From Bacteroidaceae bacterium (GTDB lineage Bacteria > Bacteroidota > Bacteroidia > Bacteroidales > Bacteroidaceae), in assembly GCA_017645655.1 (NCBI GenBank), contig JAGCNZ010000082.1:1-41628 (forward strand): DNA of 41,628 bases. The letters run 5' to 3'. A model generated the notes under the pieces. That model searched no databases, was not told where the DNA came from, and saw nothing but the letters and a program-made list of their open reading frames with translations. Below, piece by piece: positions 7,887-15,416 of this stretch (positions are counted from its first letter, which is position 1; every line of letters begins with the position of its first letter). The translations under genes were made by a program, and so were the position numbers.

Positions 7887-9713
7887 ATGATGTCCGCTTT
7901 ACTTTTATACTCCATCAAGTCGGCTATCGTGTTGACTCTGCTGTATTTGCCCTACATGTTGATGCTCAGGCGAGAGAGTTTCTTCCGTTTCAATCGCTTG
8001 GTGTTGCTGGCTATTCTGCTTATGTCGCTCGTCTTGCCGCTCTGCAATATACCTTGGATGTCGCTCGATAACCAGCCAGTCGTGCAAGCGGCACAGTTGC
8101 AAATGCTCGAGTTGGGCATTCCCGTTCATGTCCTGCCCGAGGTGCAAGTGCTGGCAGACGGTGCGTCGGTGCACGAGATATCACGCTTCAGCCTGTTCCT
8201 TCTCGTAAGTCTTATATATATAATAGGTATGGTGATGCTTCTCGCGATGAGGCTTTGGCAGATTGCTCGCCTGCAGTTCGGCTTGAAGCGGGGCGTGCTC
8301 TGGCACAACGACGAGCAGGGCGTCCGCATCTATTGCCATTCGGGCGATGTGGCGCCATTCAGTTGGATGAAGAACATCGTGATTAACGAGAAGGACTACG
8401 ACGAAGCGGGTCGCGAGATTGTCCTTCACGAGATGGGACACATACAGGGCCGCCACTCGTGGGACGTCGTGCTGCTCACCCTCGTGCAGATGCTTCAGTG
8501 GTGGAATCCGCTCTGTTACGTGCTGGGCATCAGCCTTCGTGATGTGCACGAATACGAGGCCGACAACTTCGTCCTCCAGCAGGGCGTCTCGGCACAAGGC
8601 TATCAGTTATTGCTCATAAGAAAAGCCGTTGGCTCCGGTGGGTACCCTTTTGCCAACAGCTTTAACCATAGTTTAACTAAAAAACGTATCACTATGATGA
8701 AGAAAATGAAGTCAAATCCGTGGATGAAGAGCAAGGCGCTCTATGTCATCCCGGTCGCTGCGTTGGCACTCAGCGCCTTCGCAACGCCTAAGTTCGTCGC
8801 TCCTATTGAGGAGACAGTAACTAAACTCGAGGGCAAAGGTACGGAGAATTCCGCAAACTTGCAAGCTTTTGAGGAAGAAAAGAAGAAAGTAAAGGTTGAA
8901 GAAACCTCTGGTACAACCATGATGCGTGTGCGTGGTACTAATAATGCACAGCCTTTGATTGTCCTCGACGGCAAGGTCATCGAAGTCCCTGATGATGCGA
9001 AGGACATCAATTCCGAGGAGCAGCTGACATCACTCATTAATGTCAATCCTGAGGACATCGAGAGTATTACCGTGCTTCAGAAGGAAGCTGCTACCGCCAA
9101 GTGGGGCGACAAAGGAGCCAATGGCGCCATCGTAATTAATACCAAGAGCAAAGATGACGTCAAGGAACTCGTAAAGAAGCTGCCCGGAGCAGAGATGGAC
9201 GACGACGGCAATATTACAGTCAATGGCAAGAGTGTCGCCAAGATAATGCTCGAGGGCAAGGAAGTCTTCAACAAGAACGACACCATCTACAACGTGGTGG
9301 AAGTGAGGGCAAAGTTCCCTGGCGGCGATGAGGAGTGCTTCAAGTTCCTTTCTGAGAACATCCGCTATCCCAAGCTCTGCCATGAGTTCGGCGTGCAGGG
9401 GCGTCTCATTGTGAGATTTGTGATTGAGAAGGACGGAAGCATCTCAAACATCGAGAAAGTAAGAGGCCCGGGAAAGGAACTCTCGCAAGTCGATGTGGTT
9501 GCCTACAAAGAAGAGAATCCTGACGCTACAGAGCTTCCCAAAGAAGGGCAGGACTTGGGTGACTTGCTTTATGAAGAAGCCGTGCGCGTCCTTAAACTCA
9601 TGCCCAAGTGGGAGCCAGCAAAGGACAAGGACGGCAACGTCGTACGCAGCCGCTTCAACCTGCCTATCATGTTCCGGCTCAGCGCGCGTCAGGAAGGTAA
9701 TAGCCCCCAATAA
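7887..9713 (+). CDS. M56 (BlaR1-like) sensor peptidase fused to plug-like and TonB C-terminal domains
   Basis: 608 residues. The N-terminal ~260 residues are an M56 membrane metallopeptidase: helices (SAIVLTLLYLPYMLML, LVLLAILLMSLVLPL, LFLLVSLIYIIGMVMLLAM), then the zinc motif HEMGH in IVLHEMGHIQGRHSWD and the downstream zinc-ligand region DVHEYEADNFVL. A further membrane helix (KALYVIPVAALALSAFA) leads outside. Next comes a segment like a TonB-dependent receptor plug (INVNPEDIESITVLQKEAA, then GANGAIVINTKS) and a TonB C-terminal domain (about 470-605: ENIRYPKLCHEFGVQGRLIVRFVIEKDG). It probably senses an envelope signal and cleaves the upstream BlaI-type repressor. The fusion suggests signal input through TonB-type contacts. 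ATG codons at 7887 and 7890 are both possible starts. Confidence 0.9.
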   Translation: MMSALLLYSIKSAIVLTLLYLPYMLMLRRESFFRFNRLVLLAILLMSLVLPLCNIPWMSLDNQPVVQAAQLQMLELGIPVHVLPEVQVLADGASVHEISRFSLFLLVSLIYIIGMVMLLAMRLWQIARLQFGLKRGVLWHNDEQGVRIYCHSGDVAPFSWMKNIVINEKDYDEAGREIVLHEMGHIQGRHSWDVVLLTLVQMLQWWNPLCYVLGISLRDVHEYEADNFVLQQGVSAQGYQLLLIRKAVGSGGYPFANSFNHSLTKKRITMMKKMKSNPWMKSKALYVIPVAALALSAFATPKFVAPIEETVTKLEGKGTENSANLQAFEEEKKKVKVEETSGTTMMRVRGTNNAQPLIVLDGKVIEVPDDAKDINSEEQLTSLINVNPEDIESITVLQKEAATAKWGDKGANGAIVINTKSKDDVKELVKKLPGAEMDDDGNITVNGKSVAKIMLEGKEVFNKNDTIYNVVEVRAKFPGGDEECFKFLSENIRYPKLCHEFGVQGRLIVRFVIEKDGSISNIEKVRGPGKELSQVDVVAYKEENPDATELPKEGQDLGDLLYEEAVRVLKLMPKWEPAKDKDGNVVRSRFNLPIMFRLSARQEGNSPQ

Positions 9714-9757
9714 CAATGCTTATAGTTTTTAGAAGTTAATAATTTGGCGCCATACAG

Positions 9758-9790
9758 CTCCTTCGTTGCGAAACGAAGGAGTTTTTTGTT
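9758..9790 (+). terminator. Terminator after the M56 peptidase gene
   Basis: CTCCTTCGTT (9758-9767) pairs perfectly with AACGAAGGAG (9772-9781) across a GCGA loop, followed by TTTTTTG. Confidence 0.88.
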
Positions 9791-9829
9791 GTTTCCTATT
9801 CCTTAATTAATACTAAAAATTCGGTATTA

Positions 9830-9863
9830 TTTGCGATGGATTGGGCTTTTTTTGTTACCTTTG
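9830..9863 (+). promoter_or_regulatory. Promoter of the AraC-family gene, near-copy of the ftsY promoter
   Basis: The -7 box TACCTTTG is at 9856-9863 and an upstream TTTG at 9830-9833. The 24 bases 9830-9853 are identical to 12557-12580 in front of ftsY. The 22-bp spacer is longer than the usual 19-20. Confidence 0.65.
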
Positions 9864-9957
9864 CATTCGTTGACAGTACTATTCCTTGTGGTATTTGATG
9901 GTTCAATATTCGGCTGCCTTACAAATAACAGTAAATGAAATAGAGTTGATAGACAAC

Positions 9958-11040
9958 ATGAATATCTCTGCTTTCCTGATAGGCGTTTCTACTGCGTTTT
10001 TTTCCATCTTCGCTCTTCATATACTCTTCTGGCATAAAAGACGCTCACGCTTTCAGACGGTGGTAGGTGTCATCATGGCCATCTGGGCTTTATGGAACGT
10101 AAAGGACATCATCATCACCTTCCCCAGTATGTATCGGGAAGATGTACTCAACTGGATTCTCATCATCGACGGCTGGTCTGCCATCACCTATACCATCTTC
10201 GTCTTCGAGGTGACTATGCCCGGATGGACTACCTTCAAGCGGCTATTACTTTTGGCCATACCATTTTCGGCTTTCACACTTGCCTATCTGATATGGCCCA
10301 TTCCAAGGGTAATCATCGCCTATGTGGCGTTCTTGTGGTGCTATGCGTGGACTATTGTGATTATCGGCTACGTCAAGATGAGGCAGTACCTGAACTATGT
10401 AAGGAGCAACTACTCGAACATCGAGAACATCGATGTGTCGTGGTTGCGTCCCGTGTTCGGCTTTGTCATTGTCAGCCAACTGGCTTGGCTCTTCACCTCG
10501 CTCTATGCCCATATACTGACCGACATTATTTACTACTCTTCTGTCATCCTGCTATGGCTCATCGTGTTGCACTATAGCTGGAACTTCCATCCTATCGTGC
10601 CCGATGCGGATGCTGGTTTGGGGAACGATGGCTTCGACGATGCTTCTGCTGGCAAAGCTGTTCAACAGTCTCCCCTGCCCGTCGGTGGTGTGGAGCAACT
10701 CATGGAGAGCGAACGGCTCTATCTGAACAAGAACCTGACGCTGAACGACCTCGCGAAAGCGATGGGTACCAACCGTACCTATGTGAGCAACTATCTGGGC
10801 ACGGTGCTTGGACAAACGTTCTATGACTATGTGAACCAGCTGCGCATAGAAAAAATGAGCATTCCCATGATGCAGGAACACCCAGAGTTCAAACTGGAAT
10901 ATGTGGCAAGCGAGAGCGGCTTCAGCTCGATTTCTACTTTCCGCAGGGCATTTGTAAAACTGACTGGGCAAACACCCAGTCAGTTCGGAAAAGAGCAACT
11001 ACTCCCGGAAAACACTGAAGGATGGGAGGTAAATGCCTGA
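9958..11040 (+). CDS. Membrane-anchored AraC-family transcriptional regulator
   Basis: 360 residues from the ATG at 9958; an ATG at 9898 would add 20 residues. The N-terminal ~215 residues have seven hydrophobic segments (for example FLIGVSTAFFSIFALHILFW, VIIAYVAFLWCYAWTIVIIG, DIIYYSSVILLWLIVLHYSW). The C-terminal ~100 residues are an AraC-type double helix-turn-helix: LTLNDLAKAMGTNRTYVSNYL and VASESGFSSISTFRRAFVKLTGQTPSQF. It should bind DNA from the membrane after sensing a ligand through the seven helices. It stands alone with its own promoter and ends 2 bp from a converging gene, with no terminator in between. The ligand and target genes are unknown. Confidence 0.9.
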   Translation: MNISAFLIGVSTAFFSIFALHILFWHKRRSRFQTVVGVIMAIWALWNVKDIIITFPSMYREDVLNWILIIDGWSAITYTIFVFEVTMPGWTTFKRLLLLAIPFSAFTLAYLIWPIPRVIIAYVAFLWCYAWTIVIIGYVKMRQYLNYVRSNYSNIENIDVSWLRPVFGFVIVSQLAWLFTSLYAHILTDIIYYSSVILLWLIVLHYSWNFHPIVPDADAGLGNDGFDDASAGKAVQQSPLPVGGVEQLMESERLYLNKNLTLNDLAKAMGTNRTYVSNYLGTVLGQTFYDYVNQLRIEKMSIPMMQEHPEFKLEYVASESGFSSISTFRRAFVKLTGQTPSQFGKEQLLPENTEGWEVNA

Positions 11041-11042
11041 GA

Positions 11043-11780
11043 TTATTGCGGCATCTTTACGGGGCGTATGGTGTGGCCGCCATCACGGCCGAAATAGTTC
11101 ATCTTCATCATACCGCTGCCGAAATAGAAGGTCTCGGCATTGCGGTTGTTATATTCATAGCGTGTGGACGACCAGTAGTAGCCGTATGTGTTGCCGTTGT
11201 CCAGTAGCTTGCTGGATTCTTCATCCATTGTTTTCTGATAGTGACGCCCTGCCGCAGGGATGAAGATGCTATTGCCGTTGGGACCGGTAAATCGCCTTCC
11301 GTTCATCTCGTTCACCGTCTCCCATTCCACTGTGCACTTTTCCATCAGTTCATTAAACTGCTCCAAAGTGGGCATCTGCCATCCATTACCCCATTGGGCC
11401 GTAGCAGCATCATATGCTTCCATGCCTGCAATATCGGTTGTACCGATGTCAATGACATTCCAGGTGTTACCATCTACATAATAGGCGTAGTTGTTGGTCG
11501 TGAACAGTTCTTTTGTCTGGGGCTCGGCCCATGCAAAGTATTCGCCGTATTCCTCTTCGGTTTCGGCACCAAGGTTGACGGGCGACCATAGTGTACCCGA
11601 GGGCAGGCCAAGATCGACAGGTTGCACCGTCTTCACTACCTGAAAGTCGATGTGTGAAACCTCGCTGGCTTCGTACTTCACAATTTCGCCGTCGGCTTTA
11701 TGAACCCTGTAATAAGATTGTGCTGTTGCGCTGGCTGCCGTAAGGAGCATGCATGCCAGGAGTAAGAATGTCTTTTTCAT
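11043..11780 (-). CDS. Secreted protein with FISUMP-like (paralogous lectin-like) domain
   Basis: 245 residues with signal peptide MKKTFLLLACMLLTAASATA. The mature part shows the hallmark words of the Fibrobacter major-paralogue (FISUMP/TIGR02145-type) domain: VDLGLPSGTLWSPVNLG, FAWAEP, WGNGWQMPTLEQFNELM, FIPAAGRHY, YGYYWSST and the end GGHTIRPVKMP. These domains are found on surface proteins of gut Bacteroidota; their activity is unknown. A short N-terminal piece (YYRVHKADGEIVKYEASEVSHIDF) resembles the tail of the adjacent upstream protein family. Its start overlaps the stop of the preceding gene by 4 bases (ATGA), so the two are translated together. Confidence 0.85.
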   Translation of the reverse strand: MKKTFLLLACMLLTAASATAQSYYRVHKADGEIVKYEASEVSHIDFQVVKTVQPVDLGLPSGTLWSPVNLGAETEEEYGEYFAWAEPQTKELFTTNNYAYYVDGNTWNVIDIGTTDIAGMEAYDAATAQWGNGWQMPTLEQFNELMEKCTVEWETVNEMNGRRFTGPNGNSIFIPAAGRHYQKTMDEESSKLLDNGNTYGYYWSSTRYEYNNRNAETFYFGSGMMKMNYFGRDGGHTIRPVKMPQ

Positions 11781-12265
11781 TTTCTGATGTATTTAAATGA
11801 TTGATTTTTTGTCTTAATGATAATAACTCCTTTGTGTGACAGGCTGATGGAGAGGCTTGCTGCCCCGCTCTCATCGACCTTCTGGCTGGCTATCAGCTTC
11901 CCGTCGGCTGTGTAGGCCGTCATCATGCTGCCAGGAGTCAGTCCGCTGGCTTTGATAGCGCCGGCTGCAACCTCGAAGCGTGAAGACTGCGGGGCCGTGA
12001 TGCGAGTCCCGTTGTTTACGGTCTCGGAGAGATAAACCTTCTGTACAATGTCTGCATCGTACAAAACTTGTGTGTCGGAAGCGGTCAGCTGCACCAGGTT
12101 GCCAACGAAGGTGATACTGGGCAAGGTTGAGAGCAGAAACTCGGACTTGTTGCCATCCGCCAACTCGACTACCACACAGGGCTCCATAACCTGCGCCTGC
12201 ATGCCTAAAGACAGCAGAAGCATGACTAATGAAGAAAACAGTCTTTTTGAATTTCTTTTGTTCAT
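11777..12265 (-). CDS. Small secreted protein with T9SS-like C-terminal domain
   Basis: 162 residues. Signal peptide MNKRNSKRLFSSLVMLLLSLGMQA. The middle (VVELADGNKSEFLLSTLPSITFVGN) is a short module common before sorting tails in Prevotella proteins. The C-terminal ~75 residues look like a type IX sorting domain: an Ig-like fold with MTAYTADGKLIASQKVDESGAASLSISLSHKGVIIIKTKNQSFKYIRK. If so, it is exported across the outer membrane. It has almost no catalytic cargo, so it may be a scaffold or a minimal surface protein. It is first in a two-gene operon and has a clear promoter on the minus strand. Confidence 0.8.
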   Translation of the reverse strand: MNKRNSKRLFSSLVMLLLSLGMQAQVMEPCVVVELADGNKSEFLLSTLPSITFVGNLVQLTASDTQVLYDADIVQKVYLSETVNNGTRITAPQSSRFEVAAGAIKASGLTPGSMMTAYTADGKLIASQKVDESGAASLSISLSHKGVIIIKTKNQSFKYIRK

Positions 12266-12315
12266 TGTGATTTAATTATTGATTATGAATATGATGGGTT
12301 GTGACTTTCTGCCTG

Positions 12316-12323
12316 CAAAGGTA
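12316..12323 (-). promoter_or_regulatory. -7 element of the secreted-protein operon
   Basis: On the minus strand this reads TACCTTTG followed by CA, matching TAnnTTTG. It lies about 50 bases before the ATG at 12265. Confidence 0.65.
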
Positions 12324-12556
12324 CACGAAAAAATTAAAGGAGTTTTATGGAAAACCTATCAGGAGGGAGCATTAAAACAATTCAATGCGTCAAATGATAA
12401 AAGCCGGGGCTTATATAGTGCTGTATGTTTGGATTTCGGTGCAAATCTCTACACTAAATAGGAAAAAAGGGGATGTGCCTATTTTGATACACCCTCTTTG
12501 GGAGATTTCCTCTGCTGAACCGTTCAATTCTTAATAAAAGATAAAAAATCACTCTT

Positions 12557-12590
12557 TTTGCGATGGATTGGGCTTTTTTTACTATCTTTG
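12557..12590 (+). promoter_or_regulatory. ftsY promoter
   Basis: -7 box TATCTTTG at 12583-12590 and TTTG at 12557-12560. The segment GCGATGGATTGGGCTTTTTT is shared exactly with the AraC-gene promoter at 9830. Confidence 0.68.
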
Positions 12591-12606
12591 CATCCGATGT
12601 TAACAT

Positions 12607-12634
12607 GTAAATTGTAAATTGTCAAATTGTAAAT
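12607..12634 (+). repeat. GTAAAT leader element before ftsY
   Basis: A 28-nt element of four words (GTAAATTG, GTAAATTG, GTCAAATTG, GTAAAT, with shared bases). It ends 7 bases before the ATG, the same distance as at the batB-batC gene. Confidence 0.75.
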
Positions 12635-12641
12635 AACATAG

Positions 12642-13595
12642 ATGGGATTCTTTAATTTCTTTAGCAAAGAGAAGAAGGAAACGCTCGACCAAGGGCTCGA
12701 GAAAACGAAGGAAAGCTTCTTCGGTAAACTGACGCGAGCCGTTGCTGGGAAGTCTAAGGTGGATGACGAGGTGCTCGACAACCTCGAGGAAGTACTCGTG
12801 ACAAGCGATGTGGGTGTAGATACTACACTCAACATCATCAAGCGAATCGAGGCTCGAGTGGAGCGCGACAAGTACGTGACGACCGACGAGCTGAACAACA
12901 TTCTTCGCGATGAAATCGCACAATTGCTCACGGAAAACAATACAGATGACACCGAAGGCTTTCAGATTCCTGCCGACAAAAAGCCGTATGTCATCCTCGT
13001 TGTGGGCGTTAACGGCGTAGGCAAGACGACTACTATCGGCAAACTCGCTTACCAGTTCAAGGAGGCAGGCTTGAAAGTCGTGCTTGGCGCTGCCGACACA
13101 TTCCGTGCTGCTGCTGTAGAGCAGATATGTATCTGGGGCGAAAGGATTGGCGTTCCCGTTGTAAAACAGAAGATGGGAAGCGACCCTGCCAGTGTGGCTT
13201 ACGATACCCTGAACAGTGCGATTGCAAATGGCGCAGATGTTGTGCTCATCGATACTGCGGGCCGCCTGCACAACAAGAAGGGCCTCATGGATGAGCTCTC
13301 GAAGATAAAGCGTGTAATGCAGAAGCTCATGCCCGAAGCGCCGCACGACGTGATGCTTGTCCTTGATGGTAGCACCGGCCAGAATGCCTTCGAGCAAGCA
13401 AAGCAATTCACGTCTGCAACGGAGGTGACGAGCATGGCCATCACGAAGCTCGACGGCAGCGCAAAGGGTGGGGTAGTGATTGGCATAAGCGACCAGTTCA
13501 AGATTCCCGTTCGCTACATCGGCCTCGGTGAACGTGCAGAAGACCTCCAGCCCTTCAATCGCAGAGAGTTTGTCGACTCCTTATTCAAAAATTAG
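12642..13595 (+). CDS. ftsY: Signal recognition particle receptor FtsY
   Basis: 317 residues, a compact FtsY of the NG type. It is the membrane-side GTPase that receives ribosomes carrying nascent membrane proteins from Ffh. The N domain is a helical bundle (about 1-100) with LVTSDVGVDTTLNIIKRI. The G domain carries GVNGVGKTT (Walker A, residues 122-129), the insertion-box region with DTFRAAAVEQ, DTAGR (G3), TKLDGSAKGG (G4) and the closing helix with GERAEDLQPFNRREFVDSLF. The long acidic A domain of E. coli FtsY is absent, which is normal for this phylum; only a short amphipathic start (MGFFNFFSKEKKE) could contact the membrane. It is followed by rimO on the same strand. Confidence 0.97.
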   Translation: MGFFNFFSKEKKETLDQGLEKTKESFFGKLTRAVAGKSKVDDEVLDNLEEVLVTSDVGVDTTLNIIKRIEARVERDKYVTTDELNNILRDEIAQLLTENNTDDTEGFQIPADKKPYVILVVGVNGVGKTTTIGKLAYQFKEAGLKVVLGAADTFRAAAVEQICIWGERIGVPVVKQKMGSDPASVAYDTLNSAIANGADVVLIDTAGRLHNKKGLMDELSKIKRVMQKLMPEAPHDVMLVLDGSTGQNAFEQAKQFTSATEVTSMAITKLDGSAKGGVVIGISDQFKIPVRYIGLGERAEDLQPFNRREFVDSLFKN

Positions 13596-13596
13596 G

Positions 13597-13702
13597 AATG
13601 AAGAGTGAAGAATTAAGAATGAAGAATGAAGGTTGAAGAGTGAAGAATGAAGAATGAAGGATGACGAGTGAAGGATGAAGAGTGAAGAATGAAGGATGAA
13701 GT
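13597..13702. repeat. Minisatellite of 7-8 bp GAAGAATG-like units
   Basis: About 13 degenerate repeats of GAAGAATGAAGG-like words lie between ftsY and rimO. There is no open frame of note on either strand beyond the repeat itself. It probably varies in length between strains. Confidence 0.8.
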
Positions 13703-13745
13703 TGCCGTGATGTAAATTGCTAAATTACTAAATTGTAAATAAATA

Positions 13746-13806
13746 GTAAATTGTAAATAGTCAAATTGTAAATAAATTGTAAATTGTAAATTGTTAAATT
13801 GTAAAT
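13746..13806 (+). repeat. Two GTAAAT leader elements running into the rimO start
   Basis: Two 28-nt copies, at 13746-13773 and 13779-13806, of the element seen before ftsY and batB-batC. The second copy overlaps the first codons of rimO, and the TTG at 13791-13793 lies within it. Confidence 0.75.
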
Positions 13807-15098
13807 CCATTGACCTCATCACGCTCGGCTGCAGCAAGAACCTTGTTGACAGCGAGAAACTTATCCGTCAGCTCGAACTGAACGGCTTCAAGGTGACGCA
13901 CGACAGTGAAGACCCCGAGGGCGAGATAGCGATTGTGAATACCTGCGGTTTCATCGGCGATGCGAAGGAGGAAAGCATCAACATGATTCTCGAACTTGCA
14001 GAGCGAAAGAAGCAGGGCAAGCTCCGTCAGCTCATCGTGATGGGTTGCCTTTCGCAGCGCTACTTCGAGGAGTTGAAGGTGGAACTTCCAGAAGTGGACC
14101 GCTTCTATGGTAAGTTCGATTGGGAACAAATTATCACCGACCTGAAGGGCACTTATCACAAGGAAGCTTGCAACGAAAGGCGGCTAACGACACCTTCGCA
14201 CTATGCCTATTTGAAGATAAGCGAAGGCTGCAATCGGCATTGTGCTTATTGCGCCATTCCTATCATCACAGGCAAGCAAAAGTCCCATTCCATCGAGGAA
14301 ATCGTGGCTGAGGTTGAGGGCTTGGTTGCGAAGGGGGTCAAGGAATTTCAGGTCATTGCACAGGAGTTGACAGGCTACGGCACAGACCTCTACGGCAAGC
14401 AGATGATTGCGCCACTCATCGACCGCATAGCTCAGGTGCATGGCGTGGAATGGATCAGGCTGCACTATGGCTATCCAGCACATTTCCCGTGGGAACTCCT
14501 GCAAGTAATGAAGCGTCACAATAACGTATGCAGATACCTGGACATCGCCTTGCAGCACATCAGCGATAGTCAACTCTCGGCAATGCGCAGGCATATCACA
14601 AAGCAAGAAACCTACGATTTCATCGAGAAAATCCGGAGGGAAGTGCCCGGCATTCACCTTCGCACGACACTTATGGTTGGCTTTCCTGGCGAGACCGATG
14701 AGGATTTTCTGGAGCTTATTGATTTCGTGAAGTGGGCAAGGTTTGAGCGGATGGGTGCCTTTGCCTACAGCGAAGAGGAGGGAACGTACGCCGCTGAGCA
14801 CTATGAGGACAATGTCCCAGAAGAAGTTAAGCAGGCTCGACTGAGTAAACTCATGCGTATTCAGCAACAAATCAGTTCCGAAGTGCAAGAGAGCAAGGTT
14901 GGCCAAAGCATGAAAGTCATCATTGATCGCGAAGAGGGCGATTACTTTATAGGTCGCACGGAATTCGATTCACCGGAGGTTGACCCCGAAGTACTCATCA
15001 AGAAAGCTGATGCTCCCAACCTTAGGCCAGGATTATTCGTGCATGTAAATATAAAAAATGCCGATGAATTCGACCTTTTTGGATGTGTCGAGGAATAA
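13791..15098 (+). CDS. rimO: Ribosomal protein S12 methylthiotransferase RimO
   Basis: 435 residues. It is a radical-SAM enzyme that adds a methylthio group to an aspartate of ribosomal protein S12. The N-terminal UPF0004 domain has the three cysteines of the auxiliary 4Fe-4S cluster (C14, C52, C86; contexts TLGCSKNLVDSE, NTCGFIG, MGCLSQR). The radical-SAM motif is C147, C151, C154 (CNRHCAYCAIP). A C-terminal TRAM domain follows (about 365-435). No ATG exists before the conserved TLGCSKN; the frame opens only after a stop at 13773. TTG at 13791 or ATT at 13809 are the possible starts. The TTG is within a repeat element, so the leader repeat seems to supply the start codon. Confidence 0.95.
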   Translation: MLNCKSIDLITLGCSKNLVDSEKLIRQLELNGFKVTHDSEDPEGEIAIVNTCGFIGDAKEESINMILELAERKKQGKLRQLIVMGCLSQRYFEELKVELPEVDRFYGKFDWEQIITDLKGTYHKEACNERRLTTPSHYAYLKISEGCNRHCAYCAIPIITGKQKSHSIEEIVAEVEGLVAKGVKEFQVIAQELTGYGTDLYGKQMIAPLIDRIAQVHGVEWIRLHYGYPAHFPWELLQVMKRHNNVCRYLDIALQHISDSQLSAMRRHITKQETYDFIEKIRREVPGIHLRTTLMVGFPGETDEDFLELIDFVKWARFERMGAFAYSEEEGTYAAEHYEDNVPEEVKQARLSKLMRIQQQISSEVQESKVGQSMKVIIDREEGDYFIGRTEFDSPEVDPEVLIKKADAPNLRPGLFVHVNIKNADEFDLFGCVEE

Positions 15099-15128
15099 AA
15101 GAACTGACTAACAAATATCTCAAACAAT

Positions 15129-15404
15129 ATGAACAACAAGGAATTTATTGCCGATTTGGCCAGCCGCACTAAATTGAACAGCAAGGAGGCCGCTTCGCTG
15201 GCAAGCGCTGCCGTATCTGCCATCATTGGCGAACTGATGGAAGAAAACACGATTTTCGTACCCGGTTTTGGCACCCTCGAGGTGAAGAAGAAGCTCGAGC
15301 GTGTTTTGGTCAACCCCAACACCAAACAGCGTATGCTCGTCCCGCCCAAGATGACGGTGAACTTCAAGCCCAACACATCCTTGAAATTAAAAGTTAAGAA
15401 TTAA
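15129..15404 (+). CDS. HU-family histone-like DNA-binding protein
   Basis: 91 residues, the normal HU length. Helices NKEFIADLASRTKLNSKEAASLASAAVSAII are followed by the signature FVPGFGTLEVKKK, then the DNA-gripping arm with NPNTKQRMLVPPKMTVNFKPN. The proline at the arm tip that intercalates in DNA is replaced by a local arrangement around KQRMLVPP. The gene starts 30 bp after rimO and 12 bp before a second HU-domain gene, so the two should be co-transcribed. It could form heterodimers with the HU domain of the downstream membrane protein; this is inference. Confidence 0.92.
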   Translation: MNNKEFIADLASRTKLNSKEAASLASAAVSAIIGELMEENTIFVPGFGTLEVKKKLERVLVNPNTKQRMLVPPKMTVNFKPNTSLKLKVKN

Positions 15405-15416
15405 GAGTTAAGAATT

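Larger units (their letters stand above)
12266..12641. other. Divergent intergenic region between the secreted-protein operon and ftsY
   Basis: The 376 bp hold the minus-strand promoter at 12316-12323, the ftsY promoter at 12557-12590 and the GTAAAT leader element at 12607-12634. A 60-codon plus-strand open frame at 12279-12461 has no recognisable start context or family and is not called. Nothing else is seen. Confidence 0.7.

Noticed and set aside
12279-12461. 60-codon frame upstream of ftsY
   Set aside because: No homology pattern, and it overlaps the minus-strand promoter.
13613-13837. 74-codon minus-strand frame
   Set aside because: It translates the minisatellite and GTAAAT repeats (runs of LHSS and QFTIYL), so it is a product of repeats.
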